Position numbers and translations under genes: made by a program. Below the pieces are notes generated by a model, which had not been told where the DNA came from, did not search any database, and saw nothing but the letters and a program-made list of their open reading frames with translations. Shown piece after piece: positions 24,884-35,361 of a stretch of DNA of 64,000 nt. The DNA comes from Fusibacter ferrireducens (GTDB lineage: Bacteria; Bacillota; Clostridia; Peptostreptococcales; Acidaminobacteraceae): positions 124,001 through 188,000 of the forward strand of contig NZ_JADKNH010000011.1 in the NCBI RefSeq assembly GCF_015352425.1, read 5' to 3'. Within the stretch, counting starts at the first letter, position 1; every line of letters starts with the position of its first letter.

Positions 24884-26716
24884 ATGTTTGTTAATTATAC
24901 GGAAGCGAAATCGAGCATACTACATGAAAGAGTGGTCATCGGAATAGACAGTGGATACACCAGAGGGACTGTTTATACACCTGAAAAAATCAGCAAGTAT
25001 ATGGTCTATTTGTTGATCAAAGATTACATGTGTCGACAAGGCGCATGGAGTGCTCAGCGAGAGGCCTTGTTAAAAAAGGTATATCTGGAACACACCATAG
25101 AAAAAAGTGATTCAAAAGCAAAATGCCGCTTTGATTTTGAAGCTCTTAGTGAACTCAGAGCCATTTTGAAATTTTTAAAGCCATTGACTATTCTAGACTT
25201 ATCTTGTGGAACAGGTTTACTGCTATTAGCCTATCTTGAGCTTCATATTCAACTGATGATATTCTTAGAGATGTCCAAAAAAGAGATGGCTGGACATCTG
25301 CAAACTCTAATAGAAGATCAATTGTATGCTTATGACATCAATGAAGCAGCTACGGACTATTTTAAGACAACACTTGAAATTTTAATGACTTGTTTAGATG
25401 AGGCCTATTCTTTAAAAAGCAATCATATTCGAAATGGCAATAGTTTAATTTCAACAGATAACGTCAAAGTAGATTTAATTATCGGCAATCCGCCTTATAT
25501 TGGAGAGAAAGGCAATTTAGATTTGTTTGAAGTCATAAAGGCATCGAACTTTGGCAGACAGTATTACGAAGGCAAGATGGACTATTTTTACTTTTTTATT
25601 TATAAGGCCTATGAATGTCTAAAACGCAATGGCAGTTTATGTTATTTAACCAGTAATTATTTTTTAACGGCTGACGGCGCTATGAAACTTAGAAATTTTA
25701 TCAAAGAGCAATTTAATATCTCTCAGATGTTGGATTTCAATGACGAAAAAATTTTTAAAGAAAAAAAACTGCATGCCTGTATCTACACTTTAACACCGAT
25801 ACCACAACATGAGATCGCATGTTTGGATGCAAATCTCAATCTGAAAGCAACGATAAAGTCTTCAGAGGTCTACTTCAATTCTAAGACTTTTCACTTTATT
25901 TCAGATGCGATTGTAGCTCAAATGCTCACCAAAATGAAAAAAAATTTTAGTGCTCATCTGGGGGATTACTTTGAAGTTAAACAGGGCATCGTAAGTGGTG
26001 CTGATCGTTGCAACGGATTGCCTGTCTTTGTTTATAAGACGTCTGAATTAGCCGCGATTCCCCAAGTTCTTTTAGCTGACATAAAACCTTTTTTTAAAAA
26101 CAGTTCTATTAAACATTTTGATCATGACGTGCAAACGCCTTTTTATATTCTGTATACGGATAAATATTTTAAGCAAAAAGAAGTTGTAATGCCCTTTTTG
26201 GCACCTTATAAAGATAAGCTCATGCTAAGACGTGAAGTGAAAAACGGTGTAAGGCAATGGTATGAACTGACGTGGCCAAGAGAAGCCACTATGTTTGAAA
26301 AACCTAAAGTTGTTGTGCCACAGCGCGCTAAAAGCAACTATTTCGCTTATTCTGAAGGTCAATTTTATGCTTCTGCAGATGTTTATTATATCTTTTCAAA
26401 ATTAGAAATGACTATGGACGAAATCACCGAAATGCAATTGCTTAAAGGATTGACAGCTTTTCTAAATTCATATATTGTTTTACTATATTTGTATTATAAG
26501 GGCAAGCGAAAAGGAGAAGCGCTTGAACTCTACGCAACGCCTTTGAAATTAATTCCATATGAGCCATCACTCCTGTTGGGACTCGCTAAATTTTATGATA
26601 TGAAATTGCCACTTGCTGAAAAGTTAGATGCAATAAATAAGATCCTCTATGAGGCATTAAATTTAAGTGAAGAGGAAAGTACATGGCTAAATAAATTTGG
26701 AAGGAAGTTTTTATGA
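24884..26716 (+). CDS. Solitary Eco57I/TaqI-like N6-adenine DNA methyltransferase, CamA-like
   Basis: This 610-residue protein has an N-terminal gamma-class N6-adenine methyltransferase: RGTVYTPEKISKYMV (motif X-like), LDLSCGTGLLLL (SAM-binding motif I, about 104-115), and catalytic GNPPYIGEKG (NPPY 202-205). A C-terminal TaqI-like specificity domain (about 350-600) follows, with GVRQWYELTWPRE and ASADVYYIF. Neither a fused endonuclease domain nor a neighbouring restriction gene is present, so it looks like an orphan epigenetic methylase. This layout matches CamA, the conserved sporulation-linked methylase of Clostridioides difficile. Its target sequence is unknown. The next gene overlaps by 4 bases (ATGA). 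Confidence 0.85.
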   Translation: MFVNYTEAKSSILHERVVIGIDSGYTRGTVYTPEKISKYMVYLLIKDYMCRQGAWSAQREALLKKVYLEHTIEKSDSKAKCRFDFEALSELRAILKFLKPLTILDLSCGTGLLLLAYLELHIQLMIFLEMSKKEMAGHLQTLIEDQLYAYDINEAATDYFKTTLEILMTCLDEAYSLKSNHIRNGNSLISTDNVKVDLIIGNPPYIGEKGNLDLFEVIKASNFGRQYYEGKMDYFYFFIYKAYECLKRNGSLCYLTSNYFLTADGAMKLRNFIKEQFNISQMLDFNDEKIFKEKKLHACIYTLTPIPQHEIACLDANLNLKATIKSSEVYFNSKTFHFISDAIVAQMLTKMKKNFSAHLGDYFEVKQGIVSGADRCNGLPVFVYKTSELAAIPQVLLADIKPFFKNSSIKHFDHDVQTPFYILYTDKYFKQKEVVMPFLAPYKDKLMLRREVKNGVRQWYELTWPREATMFEKPKVVVPQRAKSNYFAYSEGQFYASADVYYIFSKLEMTMDEITEMQLLKGLTAFLNSYIVLLYLYYKGKRKGEALELYATPLKLIPYEPSLLLGLAKFYDMKLPLAEKLDAINKILYEALNLSEEESTWLNKFGRKFL

Positions 26717-28125
26717 AGATTATCATAAAAAAGCAAAAGAAGGCCTATGAAAAATGGCTTAAAATCGTGGTGGTGTTGGGATTGTTTATATTAGGCTACT
26801 TTGTAATGCAGCCTAAAGTTGAAATTGTTGAACGGAGCACCGTAGAAGTGCCGCAAGTTTCTGAGGATGTCGTACGCGTAAAATCTGAAGTTTTTATCCA
26901 CGGTTTTGAATCGTATATAAAAGATATCAGATGGATTGACAATCAAATTTTGGTTATGAAAACCAATAAAGGGACTCAAAAGGATTCAGAATTTGAAGTG
27001 GATTTAGATGATCTCAGTGTCAATCTTGTGAACCTTGATGACTTTGAAGTGCCGACGATAACCATCAATGATATGATTATTGAGCATTTTGCCGTTCTTG
27101 ATGAAAGTCCTACCAGAGCACTTTATTATATAGACCAAGAGGATTTAAGAGGTATTTACGCCTATGATGGCGAGGGCAATTATCTTTTTATTACGAATAA
27201 AATGAAAGTGGGGAGCAATGAGATACCACTGATCAAACTTTCTGAGAATGGAAATAAAATGCTCTACGTTGAAGCTTCAACGGACAGATTGGTTACGTAT
27301 GATTTTACAACTCAAAAGAAAAAAATCTTATCACCTGTCGTCACTGAGAAAGCATTTTACGAGAATTGCATTTTGTCACCCGACGGCGGCTATATTATTG
27401 TTATAGCAACGGATGACACGGCGTCGTTCAGCTGCTATGGCGCGGATAGCGGCAAACTCTATGTGGATAAAATAGAGGGAATCGATCCTAATTTTTCAAG
27501 GGAGAGCGATCGACTTTACTATTTTTACACTGGAGATATGACCTCTGACTTTACCGGTCAACGCTTAGGTGTGGTCACGTTAGATAAGCGCAATATTGCA
27601 TATTTGACTTCGAATTCGGATGAAGTGTTCTTTAAGAGAATGTTGCCTGTGGAAAACAATCAACTCATCTATCTTGTTGGCATTAATGAGAATGATTACT
27701 TTATAATTGACCAAGTTGTCATTTATTCGCCTGAAACAAATGAGAAAAAGAGTATTAGTGCTTTAAAGGGGATGCAAATTCATAAAGACTGTAATTTCGA
27801 TATCAATGGACAAATATTTTTGTTACCTGAAGCGGATAATCAGTTGACACTGCTCAATCTTGAAACGCAAGCAGTTCAAAATTTCTATGATTTGACACGA
27901 TTGTCTCAAGATGCTCTTTATATAAAAAATAGTGAAGGTTTTCTCTTGGGATATGGCAATACCATTTACAGAATCAATCAAAATGGTAAATCAATGATTT
28001 ATCAATATGAAGGCACATACGTTGATTCTTCCATCTCTCCAGAAGGAGATAAGATGCTCATTGTCAGCCAAGATGAAGAAGAGTTCAATTGTGTAATAAC
28101 GTTTAAACTGGGCATTAACTACTGA
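26713..28125 (+). CDS. Membrane-anchored propeller-like protein of unknown function
   Basis: This 470-residue protein has one N-terminal transmembrane anchor (IVVVLGLFILGYFVM, about 19-33), so the rest is probably extracellular. The body repeats a beta-propeller rhythm like TolB/WD40 proteins (KLSENGNKMLYVEAS, ILSPDGGYIIVIAT, SISPEGDKMLIVSQ). No catalytic motif is visible. Its ATG overlaps the methyltransferase stop (ATGA), so the two are translationally coupled, although no functional link is evident. Confidence 0.75.
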   Translation: MKIIIKKQKKAYEKWLKIVVVLGLFILGYFVMQPKVEIVERSTVEVPQVSEDVVRVKSEVFIHGFESYIKDIRWIDNQILVMKTNKGTQKDSEFEVDLDDLSVNLVNLDDFEVPTITINDMIIEHFAVLDESPTRALYYIDQEDLRGIYAYDGEGNYLFITNKMKVGSNEIPLIKLSENGNKMLYVEASTDRLVTYDFTTQKKKILSPVVTEKAFYENCILSPDGGYIIVIATDDTASFSCYGADSGKLYVDKIEGIDPNFSRESDRLYYFYTGDMTSDFTGQRLGVVTLDKRNIAYLTSNSDEVFFKRMLPVENNQLIYLVGINENDYFIIDQVVIYSPETNEKKSISALKGMQIHKDCNFDINGQIFLLPEADNQLTLLNLETQAVQNFYDLTRLSQDALYIKNSEGFLLGYGNTIYRINQNGKSMIYQYEGTYVDSSISPEGDKMLIVSQDEEEFNCVITFKLGINY

Positions 28126-28259
28126 CAATAGGTTTAATACAGAATTTATAAAGACCTCTTTAGAAATCCTGCAAGGAAAATAAAAAAGCACAACATCCCA
28201 TATATTGCCATCTGAGAAATTTTATGATATGCTCATATGGAATAATATGGGAGTTTTTT

Positions 28260-30401
28260 ATGTGCAAACAATTTATGAAAAACGGCAATATGAGGATCAT
28301 GATAGTACGGAGTATGGTTGTATTAAGTCTTGTATCGACACTGCTTGTCCACTATATCATGCAATCACATTATATAAAAATGGTGACCGAATATCGCTTT
28401 TCAACACCTTCTAATTTAAAACAAGAGCGTTATTTAAAACAAATCAAGGGGCATGTGGTTTCATTAAACAGCGAGAAAGAGACATTTATTTTTAAGCCAG
28501 ATGATTTAAAGCATAAAATATGCGTTTATTATGAGGCTGAAAACATAGATGCAAGTGTCCTAGAAAAAGATATTTTAAGCCATACAGGTTTTGAAATAGA
28601 ACTTGATATGAATGAAAGACAATTCAGGGGTACACACAATGCCTACGGTTTTGATTATCAAAAATATCTTTATGCCATGAATGTTGTAGGGCAGTACCAT
28701 TTAAAAAGTTATAAAGTAAATCCAGAGGATTCAAAATTACTGTTTGCAGTGTTTAATCTAAATCGGATAAAGATCATACGGTATGCGGAAACGCATTTTC
28801 CCCAGAGAGTATCTGAATACTTTAACGCTCTTGTTTTAGGGAGTAACGCACATCTCAGTGAAAAAGACCTTTTTCGAAAATTGGGCATCTCTCATATATT
28901 TGCCATATCAGGCATGCACTTTGGGCTAATATATGCTTTTCTATATAAAATCATCAGAGGCCCAAGAAGCTTTAAAAGCATCTTTATAATCCTGATTTTA
29001 ATAATGTATTGGGGCTTGATTGGCTTCTCATACTCGGCAGGCAGAGCAGTATTTTTGGTGATTTACATAGAGATTTCAAGAATTCTTTTGAGAAAAATAG
29101 ATTTGATAAGTGCAGTTGCATTCACAAATTTAATTTTATTGTTCATTTTCCCAAATGCTGTTCTGGCAGTATCATATCAACTTTCCTTTATCGCTTACTT
29201 ACTCATTGCCTATGTATATCAAAAGGGATTCTCACACAAGCCCAAAAATAAATTTCTGGAAAATTTGAAATTGGCTCTCTTTATTCAAGTGTTTTTTTTG
29301 CCCATTCAACTCCATTACTTTAATGAAGTAAATTTATTGGCTTTTTTCCCGAATGTAATCATTGTACCCATGATAAGTGCGTTGTTTCCTTTTCTCTTTT
29401 TGATGCCTATTTTAGGGAAGCCGTTGTTTATTTTGATGGAGAAGTGTTTATACGGTGTGGAATTTTTGTCCAAGCAGATGCCACAATTGCTTGTCAGAGG
29501 ACAACTTTTCACACCAAATCAATTTAGGATAATTGCAATAGCCACTTTATTTTTTGGCCTCTATAAATCCTGTAAAATTTCGGATGGCTTGATTTTAAAA
29601 AAAGGTAGAACCATGATTACAAGTTTAATAATTCTGAGCATGCTCCTTAGCGGCTTTCATTTTCCTGCAATGGAGGTCCATTTCTTTGATGTTGGTCACG
29701 GCGATTCGGCTTTGATTAGGCATGATCATGTCAATATATTGATAGATACCGGAGACCAATATACGGATTTAACTCAAATGCTCTTAAAAAGAGATATTTA
29801 TAAGATAGATGCTCTGATTCTATCGCATGCACACAACGATCATGTGGGAGGTGTGTTAAAGCTAGCAGAAACCTTTGACATCAATCAAATCTATTGTAAC
29901 CGTGAAACCCTTGAGGTCATTAAAGAGACTGTGAAAACGGATTCCGAGATCATTCTCGTGGAATCCACTATGGAAATTGTGATGGATGGTGTTAAGTTAA
30001 CACTGATGCCAACAGTAGCCGATGATGCAAATGACAATGCAATTGCAGTTTGGTATGATTCTGAAGCCATTAAAGGTGTGTTCTTGGGGGATATGAGTGG
30101 CGCCGTATATGAAAAATTACCGGCCGTGTTAAGCGATCTCGACTTTATTAAAATTGCGCATCATGGCTCTAAAACGGGATTGAGTACCACTTTTTTAGAC
30201 AGACACCAAATCCAATATGCCATAATATCACACGATGAAAAATATTTGATGCCCAATAAGAGTATTATAGATCTGTTAAAAAAACAGGACATCGAAATCT
30301 ATGAGACATATAATTGTGGGGAAATTATTTTAACTGGAAAGGGGATTCAGTGTTACTTAGACAATAATCCATCGAAGAATCCCAACAGATTTGTGAAATA
30401 G
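28260..30401 (+). CDS. comEC: ComEC/Rec2 DNA-uptake channel
   Basis: ComEC forms the membrane channel for single-stranded DNA in natural transformation. The protein (about 713 residues) has an N-terminal DUF4131-like extracytoplasmic part, a competence domain with many transmembrane helices (about 210-450; HIFAISGMHFGLIYAF), and a C-terminal metallo-beta-lactamase-like domain with SHAHNDH (H523 onwards) and AHHGSKTG. The start at 28260 has GGGAG upstream; ATG 28224 is in frame but lacks a good site. Direct coupling to holA downstream is typical of Firmicutes. Confidence 0.93.
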   Translation: MCKQFMKNGNMRIMIVRSMVVLSLVSTLLVHYIMQSHYIKMVTEYRFSTPSNLKQERYLKQIKGHVVSLNSEKETFIFKPDDLKHKICVYYEAENIDASVLEKDILSHTGFEIELDMNERQFRGTHNAYGFDYQKYLYAMNVVGQYHLKSYKVNPEDSKLLFAVFNLNRIKIIRYAETHFPQRVSEYFNALVLGSNAHLSEKDLFRKLGISHIFAISGMHFGLIYAFLYKIIRGPRSFKSIFIILILIMYWGLIGFSYSAGRAVFLVIYIEISRILLRKIDLISAVAFTNLILLFIFPNAVLAVSYQLSFIAYLLIAYVYQKGFSHKPKNKFLENLKLALFIQVFFLPIQLHYFNEVNLLAFFPNVIIVPMISALFPFLFLMPILGKPLFILMEKCLYGVEFLSKQMPQLLVRGQLFTPNQFRIIAIATLFFGLYKSCKISDGLILKKGRTMITSLIILSMLLSGFHFPAMEVHFFDVGHGDSALIRHDHVNILIDTGDQYTDLTQMLLKRDIYKIDALILSHAHNDHVGGVLKLAETFDINQIYCNRETLEVIKETVKTDSEIILVESTMEIVMDGVKLTLMPTVADDANDNAIAVWYDSEAIKGVFLGDMSGAVYEKLPAVLSDLDFIKIAHHGSKTGLSTTFLDRHQIQYAIISHDEKYLMPNKSIIDLLKKQDIEIYETYNCGEIILTGKGIQCYLDNNPSKNPNRFVK

Positions 30402-30465
30402 ACTATCATTTTAGTGAAATTGCTGTTACTATTTTATAAGAACATTTGAGAAGGAGTCTTTATTC

Positions 30466-31479
30466 ATGGATTTTATGACCTACTATAAGCAATTAAAAAA
30501 CAATGAAATTGCTGCTTTGAATTTAATAACGGGAAATGAACAATATTTAATTGATAATATCGTCAAAATGATTGAAAAGAGTTTTCTGATAGATGCATAT
30601 AAGGATCTAAACTTCACAACGATAGAAGGACAATTTGATGTAGATCAATTTTTGAGCATTTCTGAAACACTGCCCTTTTTCGATGAGAAAAGGATTGTTT
30701 TTGTCAATAATGTGGGACTTTTCAAAAATGTCAAGGAAGAAGCGGAATCTAAGTTGTTGGCATTTCTTAAATCCATACCAGAGCAGACTGTCCTGCTCTT
30801 TGTGGAGAAGGACTTAGATAAGCGGAAAAAACTTTATAAGTTCATGACGAAGGCAGGTACTTGCGTCAGTATAGATAAAATGACACACTCGGAGTTTTTT
30901 AAATGGGTCAGTAAGAAATTTAAATCCTACGACAAACCCATTTCGAACCATGCACTCAATTATTTTATTGAAATGAGCAATTATTTAGATAAGGAATCCA
31001 ATAAGAATCTATATGATGTTGACAACACCATCAAATCTCTTGTGAACAACGAAAGCGAAATCACAGAGCAAATCATTAATCAATATCTAGAGATTCCGAT
31101 AGAGCATAATATCTTTAAAATGATAGATGCCATAAGTGAAAAGAAAATACAGACAAGCCTGCTGATTTTAAATGAGTTGGTGGGGAATGGTGAACCCGAA
31201 ATCAAGATATTCTATTTAATCAATCAACAGTTTAGGAATATTTTGAAAACCAAGTATTTGATTAAGAACGGTTATTCCAGTAATATTGTGGCAACCAAGC
31301 TTGGGATTCATCCATTTGTAGCAAAAAAAGCCGCTCATTTTGCCAATCAATATTCTTTTGAGGCGCTTCACAAAATAGTAGATATTGTTGAAACAGTAGA
31401 CATAGAAATGAAATCAACTGGTCTTTCACCACACTTGTTGATAGAGAAGGCACTGTTTCAAATTCATACGATTGAATAA
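30466..31479 (+). CDS. holA: DNA polymerase III subunit delta
   Basis: HolA is the clamp-loader delta subunit that opens the beta clamp. The 337-residue protein follows the family throughout (LITGNEQYLIDNIVKMIE, YKDLNFTTIEG, ETLPFFDEKRIVFVNN, and a C-terminal collar region with LLIEKALFQI). comEC-holA-rpsT is a conserved Firmicute order. AGAAGGAG precedes the ATG. Confidence 0.93.
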   Translation: MDFMTYYKQLKNNEIAALNLITGNEQYLIDNIVKMIEKSFLIDAYKDLNFTTIEGQFDVDQFLSISETLPFFDEKRIVFVNNVGLFKNVKEEAESKLLAFLKSIPEQTVLLFVEKDLDKRKKLYKFMTKAGTCVSIDKMTHSEFFKWVSKKFKSYDKPISNHALNYFIEMSNYLDKESNKNLYDVDNTIKSLVNNESEITEQIINQYLEIPIEHNIFKMIDAISEKKIQTSLLILNELVGNGEPEIKIFYLINQQFRNILKTKYLIKNGYSSNIVATKLGIHPFVAKKAAHFANQYSFEALHKIVDIVETVDIEMKSTGLSPHLLIEKALFQIHTIE

Positions 31480-31566
31480 GGCCTAATTCTCTGTATTGAT
31501 GAATATAAATTACGGCACTGAATGAAAAGGGATATGAATAAAAAGAGATGCATGCAAAAAAAGACG

Positions 31567-31592
31567 AAAGCGTACATAAATGTACGCTTTTT
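31567..31592. terminator. Terminator between holA and rpsT
   Basis: AAAGCGTACA / TGTACGCTTT with loop TAAA... and a short T run on the plus strand, between convergent genes. A separate perfect 22-base palindrome (TTAATATTTGATCAAATATTAA broken as TTAATATTTG-ATCAAATATT-AA) follows at 31591-31612. Confidence 0.75.
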
Positions 31593-31664
31593 AATATTTG
31601 ATCAAATATTAAATTGACACGGTCTCTTCTTTCGGGGACTTTCAAAATTAATATAAGTTAAACT

Positions 31665-31931
31665 CTATTCAGCCGCAGCGTTTAATCTTTTTCTTAATCT
31701 TGAAACTTTTCTTGAAGCTGCATTCTTATGGAATGTACCTTTAGCGCCAGCTTGAGTCATTTTCTTTTCAAAGAATCTTAATTTTTCTTCTGCAAGATTT
31801 TTATCGCCAGATGCTAATGCTTCTAAGAATCTCTTTTCAGCAGTTTTGACAGCTGATTTTCTTGATTTGTTTACAGCTGTTTTTTTGCTGATAACACTGA
31901 TTCTCTTCTTAGCTGATTTAATATTAGCCAT
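31665..31931 (-). CDS. rpsT: 30S ribosomal protein S20
   Basis: This 88-residue basic protein starts MANIKSAKKRISVISKKTA and contains the S20 signature AGAKGTFHKNAASRKVSRL. It is a primary 16S rRNA-binding protein. A GGGGAGGTG ribosome-binding site precedes it on the minus strand. It is convergent with holA and divergent from lepA. Confidence 0.97.
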   Translation of the reverse strand: MANIKSAKKRISVISKKTAVNKSRKSAVKTAEKRFLEALASGDKNLAEEKLRFFEKKMTQAGAKGTFHKNAASRKVSRLRKRLNAAAE

Positions 31932-31966
31932 TTATGTTCACCTCCCCGCAGTTTTTCAACATTCTT

Positions 31967-31995
31967 ATTCTATCACGCAGTTTTCAAGAAATCAA
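31967..31995 (-). promoter_or_regulatory. rpsT promoter
   Basis: On the minus strand TTGATT and TAGAAT are separated by 17 bases, about 40 bases before the rpsT start. Confidence 0.6.
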
Positions 31996-32012
31996 GTTTT
32001 TTTTAAATGTAT

Positions 32013-32041
32013 TTGAGAAGGCCAACATCATATGTTATAAT
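32013..32041 (+). promoter_or_regulatory. lepA promoter
   Basis: TTGAGA and TATAAT are separated by exactly 17 bases. It is divergent from the rpsT promoter, with about 18 bases between the two -35 boxes. Confidence 0.65.
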
Positions 32042-32117
32042 TGTTAGGTACATTTTTAGAAGGCAATTTAAACGGTTTACGTTTAGAATATACAGTCACT
32101 GTTAAGGAGGCATATAA

Positions 32118-33929
32118 ATGTCTAGTGAAAGGCAAAAATATATTAGAAATTTTTCGATTATTGCACATATTGATCATGGTAAGTCCACACTTGCTGACCG
32201 TCTCATTGAAAAGACTGGATTGCTGACTCAACGGGAGATGAAGGCACAAGTACTCGACAGTATGGATCTCGAAAGAGAACGTGGTATTACCATTAAATTA
32301 CAAACCACACGTCTTGTCTATAGAGCAAAAGATGGTCATGAATATCTTTTAAATTTAATTGACACGCCAGGTCATGTGGACTTTACGTATGAAGTTTCAA
32401 GATCTCTTGCTGCTTGTGAAGGTGCTATTTTAGTCGTGGATGCCACTCAGGGTGTAGAGGCGCAGACGCTTGCTAATGTGCATCTTGCAGATGAACAAGG
32501 CCTAGAGATCGTTCCAGTGCTCAACAAGATTGACTTGCCAAGTGCAAGACCTGATGAGATTATTGAAGAAATTGAAGAAATTATTGGCGTAATCGCAGAA
32601 AATGCGCCTCAAATCTCTGCTAAGAACGGCTTGAACATTGAAGATGTTCTAGAGCGTATTGTAGAAGCAGTACCGCCTCCAGATGGCGATGAACAGGCAC
32701 CACTTAAAGCCCTTATTTTTGATTCATATTATGATGCTTATAAAGGCGCTGTGGCATATATTCGAGTTATGGAAGGTTCTATCAAAAAGGGCGATCAAAT
32801 CTTAATGATGGCCGCTAATAAAAAATTCGATGTGGTGGAAGTGGGCATTTCTGTACCAAGTCCTCTTGCAGTTCCAGAACTTCGAGCAGGAGATGTTGGC
32901 TATGTGACTGCCAGTATCAAGAATGTTGTTGATTGCAGGGTTGGGGATACGATTACCAGTGCAATCACGCCTACTCCAGAAGCGCTTCCAGGTTATAAGA
33001 AGGCGACTTCCATGGTCTTTTGCGGTATTTATCCTGCTGAAGGCGAGAGTTATGACGAAGTCAGAGATGCTCTGGAAAAATTGCAACTCAATGATGCGGC
33101 ACTCTCCTTTGAACCGGAGACTTCCGTAGCGCTCGGATTTGGCTTTAGATGTGGATTTTTAGGGCTTCTACATCTTGAGATTATTCAACAGAGAATTGAT
33201 AGAGAATTTGATCTCGACATCATTGCAACTGCACCAAGTGTTATCTATAGGATCACAACCAACAGCGGTGAAGTCATGATGATTCAAAATCCATCCAACT
33301 TGCCGCCTATTACTGAGATTGCATTGATGGAGGAGCCCATAGTTGAAGCTAAAATCATAGTCCCTAACGAATATGTCGGCAACATTATGGAACTCTGTCA
33401 AAACAGACGTGGCACAATGCTTCATATGGACTATTTGGACCCAAAACGTGTTATTTTACACTATGATTTGCCACTTAATGAAGTTATTTATGACTTTTTT
33501 GATGCACTTAAGTCGAAGACAAGGGGTTATGGATCACTCGACTACGAGTTCTCAGAGTATAGACCGTCTGAACTGGTTAAACTGGATATTTTGCTGAATA
33601 AAGAAAACATTGATGCTTTTTCAATGATTGTCCATAAAACCAAGGCAGAAAGCAGAGGCAGAGTCATCTGTGAAAGATTGAAAGAGGTTATTCCACGCCA
33701 GATGTTTGTCATTCCAATTCAAGCGGCAATCGGTTCCAAAGTAATTGCTCGAGAGACCATTAGCGCTATGCGTAAAGATGTCCTTGCGAAATGTTATGGG
33801 GGAGATATCTCTCGTAAGAAAAAACTTTTAGAAAAGCAAAAAGAGGGTAAGAAGAAAATGAGACAACTTGGCTCTGTGGATGTGCCACAACAAGCCTTTT
33901 TATCAGTGCTCAAATTTGATGATAATTAA
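32118..33929 (+). CDS. lepA: Elongation factor 4 (LepA)
   Basis: LepA/EF4 is a ribosome-associated GTPase that can back-translocate or help assemble ribosomes. The 603-residue protein has G1 AHIDHGKST, the switch region [24 protein letters not shown] and SAKNG motifs. The EF-G-like domains III and V and the LepA-specific C-terminal domain ([18 protein letters not shown]) follow. Length is normal. It has its own promoter and terminator. Confidence 0.97.
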   Translation: MSSERQKYIRNFSIIAHIDHGKSTLADRLIEKTGLLTQREMKAQVLDSMDLERERGITIKLQTTRLVYRAKDGHEYLLNLIDTPGHVDFTYEVSRSLAACEGAILVVDATQGVEAQTLANVHLADEQGLEIVPVLNKIDLPSARPDEIIEEIEEIIGVIAENAPQISAKNGLNIEDVLERIVEAVPPPDGDEQAPLKALIFDSYYDAYKGAVAYIRVMEGSIKKGDQILMMAANKKFDVVEVGISVPSPLAVPELRAGDVGYVTASIKNVVDCRVGDTITSAITPTPEALPGYKKATSMVFCGIYPAEGESYDEVRDALEKLQLNDAALSFEPETSVALGFGFRCGFLGLLHLEIIQQRIDREFDLDIIATAPSVIYRITTNSGEVMMIQNPSNLPPITEIALMEEPIVEAKIIVPNEYVGNIMELCQNRRGTMLHMDYLDPKRVILHYDLPLNEVIYDFFDALKSKTRGYGSLDYEFSEYRPSELVKLDILLNKENIDAFSMIVHKTKAESRGRVICERLKEVIPRQMFVIPIQAAIGSKVIARETISAMRKDVLAKCYGGDISRKKKLLEKQKEGKKKMRQLGSVDVPQQAFLSVLKFDDN

Positions 33930-33934
33930 GATTT

Positions 33935-33964
33935 AGGCAATCGGATTTTTCCGGTTGCCTTTTT
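33935..33964 (+). terminator. Terminator after lepA
   Basis: AGGCAATCGG / CCGGTTGCCT stem, 6-base loop, T run. Confidence 0.85.
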
Positions 33965-34062
33965 GCCCATTTTGAATTTAAAAAAGAATATGTTGTATCT
34001 AGGATCAAATGATGCAAGTATTTTGTTCCATTTACCTGGATACGATTAAAGAGGAGGTTCTC

Positions 34063-35247
34063 ATGAGTTTAACGATGAATACGTTAAAAACAGATGAAAT
34101 AAGTTTGTATATTCATATTCCATTTTGTGTTGAAAAATGTCTGTATTGTGATTTCATATCCTATAAAATATCAGATGCGGAGAAACATAATTCAGTAGAA
34201 ATTTATGTTCAAGCCCTCAAAAAAGAAATTGATCTGTATGAAACACTTTTGAGAGATTCTAAAGTTTCTACGATTTTCATAGGCGGTGGCACACCTTCGA
34301 GCATAGAAGGACGCTATATTTTAGAGATTATAAATCAGATTAAACAGTATAACGCGCTTTTAGAACTGAAAGAGTTTACTATTGAAATCAATCCAGGAAC
34401 ACTTAATGATGAAAAAATTAATGCCTATCTAGCCGCTGGCGTCAATCGTGTCAGCATGGGCGTTCAATCTGCAGAAGATACCCTCTTAAAATCCATTGGT
34501 AGAATTCACACTTTCAATGAGTTTCTAACGACCTATAGGGGCATTCGCGAAAAAGGTTTTGATAATGTGAATTTGGATCTTATGTTTGGCCTGCCCAACC
34601 AGTCGATTGCAGATGTGGAACACACCCTTAAGATCATTACGGAACTCAATCCAGAACACATCTCTGCATATGCATTGAAGCTTGAAGAGGGAACGCCTCT
34701 ATATCGTGCTCACAAGAGAGGTGAAATTGTTTTGCCTGATGAAGAGACTGAAAGAGCGATGTATCACCTCATTGAAAATATATTAGAAGAAAAGGGCTAT
34801 GTGCAATATGAAATATCGAATTTTGCCAAACCCAATAAGGCGTCTAATCACAATTTAGTCTATTGGGAAAATAAATCCTATCTTGGCCTTGGCATAGCAT
34901 CCCATAGCAAAGTTGGTTCGTTAAGGTTTAGCAATTTTTCCAATTTTCCTGAATATATAAATGCATTAAATCAAAATACAAAACCCGTGAATGAAGAGAC
35001 ACCGATTGAGAAAGATGAAGACTTGTTTGAAACCATTATGTTGGGACTCAGGCTCAATAAGGGGATTGCCATAGAAGCTATCAATAAAAAATATGAAATT
35101 GATTTTTTAGAGAAATATCAACATGCAATTGAAAAACTTAAATCACAAAAACTGATCTTGCACGATATAGAAGCAAAGCAGATATGTCTTACACCACTGG
35201 GCAGAGATCTATCCAATCAAGTCTTCCTAGAGTTTATGCCAGACTAG
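34063..35247 (+). CDS. hemW: Radical SAM heme chaperone HemW
   Basis: HemW is a radical-SAM-fold protein that binds heme and delivers it to respiratory proteins; it was formerly called a HemN-like oxidase. The 394-residue protein has IHIPFCVEKCLYCDF (CxxxCxYC cluster plus F), FIGGGTPSS, SMGVQSA and the C-terminal HemN/HemW domain. The start at 34063 has AGAGGAGG; the upstream ATG at 34009 lacks one. Position between lepA and hrcA is conserved in Firmicutes. Confidence 0.93.
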   Translation: MSLTMNTLKTDEISLYIHIPFCVEKCLYCDFISYKISDAEKHNSVEIYVQALKKEIDLYETLLRDSKVSTIFIGGGTPSSIEGRYILEIINQIKQYNALLELKEFTIEINPGTLNDEKINAYLAAGVNRVSMGVQSAEDTLLKSIGRIHTFNEFLTTYRGIREKGFDNVNLDLMFGLPNQSIADVEHTLKIITELNPEHISAYALKLEEGTPLYRAHKRGEIVLPDEETERAMYHLIENILEEKGYVQYEISNFAKPNKASNHNLVYWENKSYLGLGIASHSKVGSLRFSNFSNFPEYINALNQNTKPVNEETPIEKDEDLFETIMLGLRLNKGIAIEAINKKYEIDFLEKYQHAIEKLKSQKLILHDIEAKQICLTPLGRDLSNQVFLEFMPD

Positions 35248-35361
35248 GACAGTGACAAAAGTTTCCTTTTGTTTTCATCTAAATGGAGTTAAAAGGTAAG
35301 CGTTGTGGCATTTACAGGAATGTAAGTGTTGTGGCGTCTAATAGAAGTGATACAGAATATA

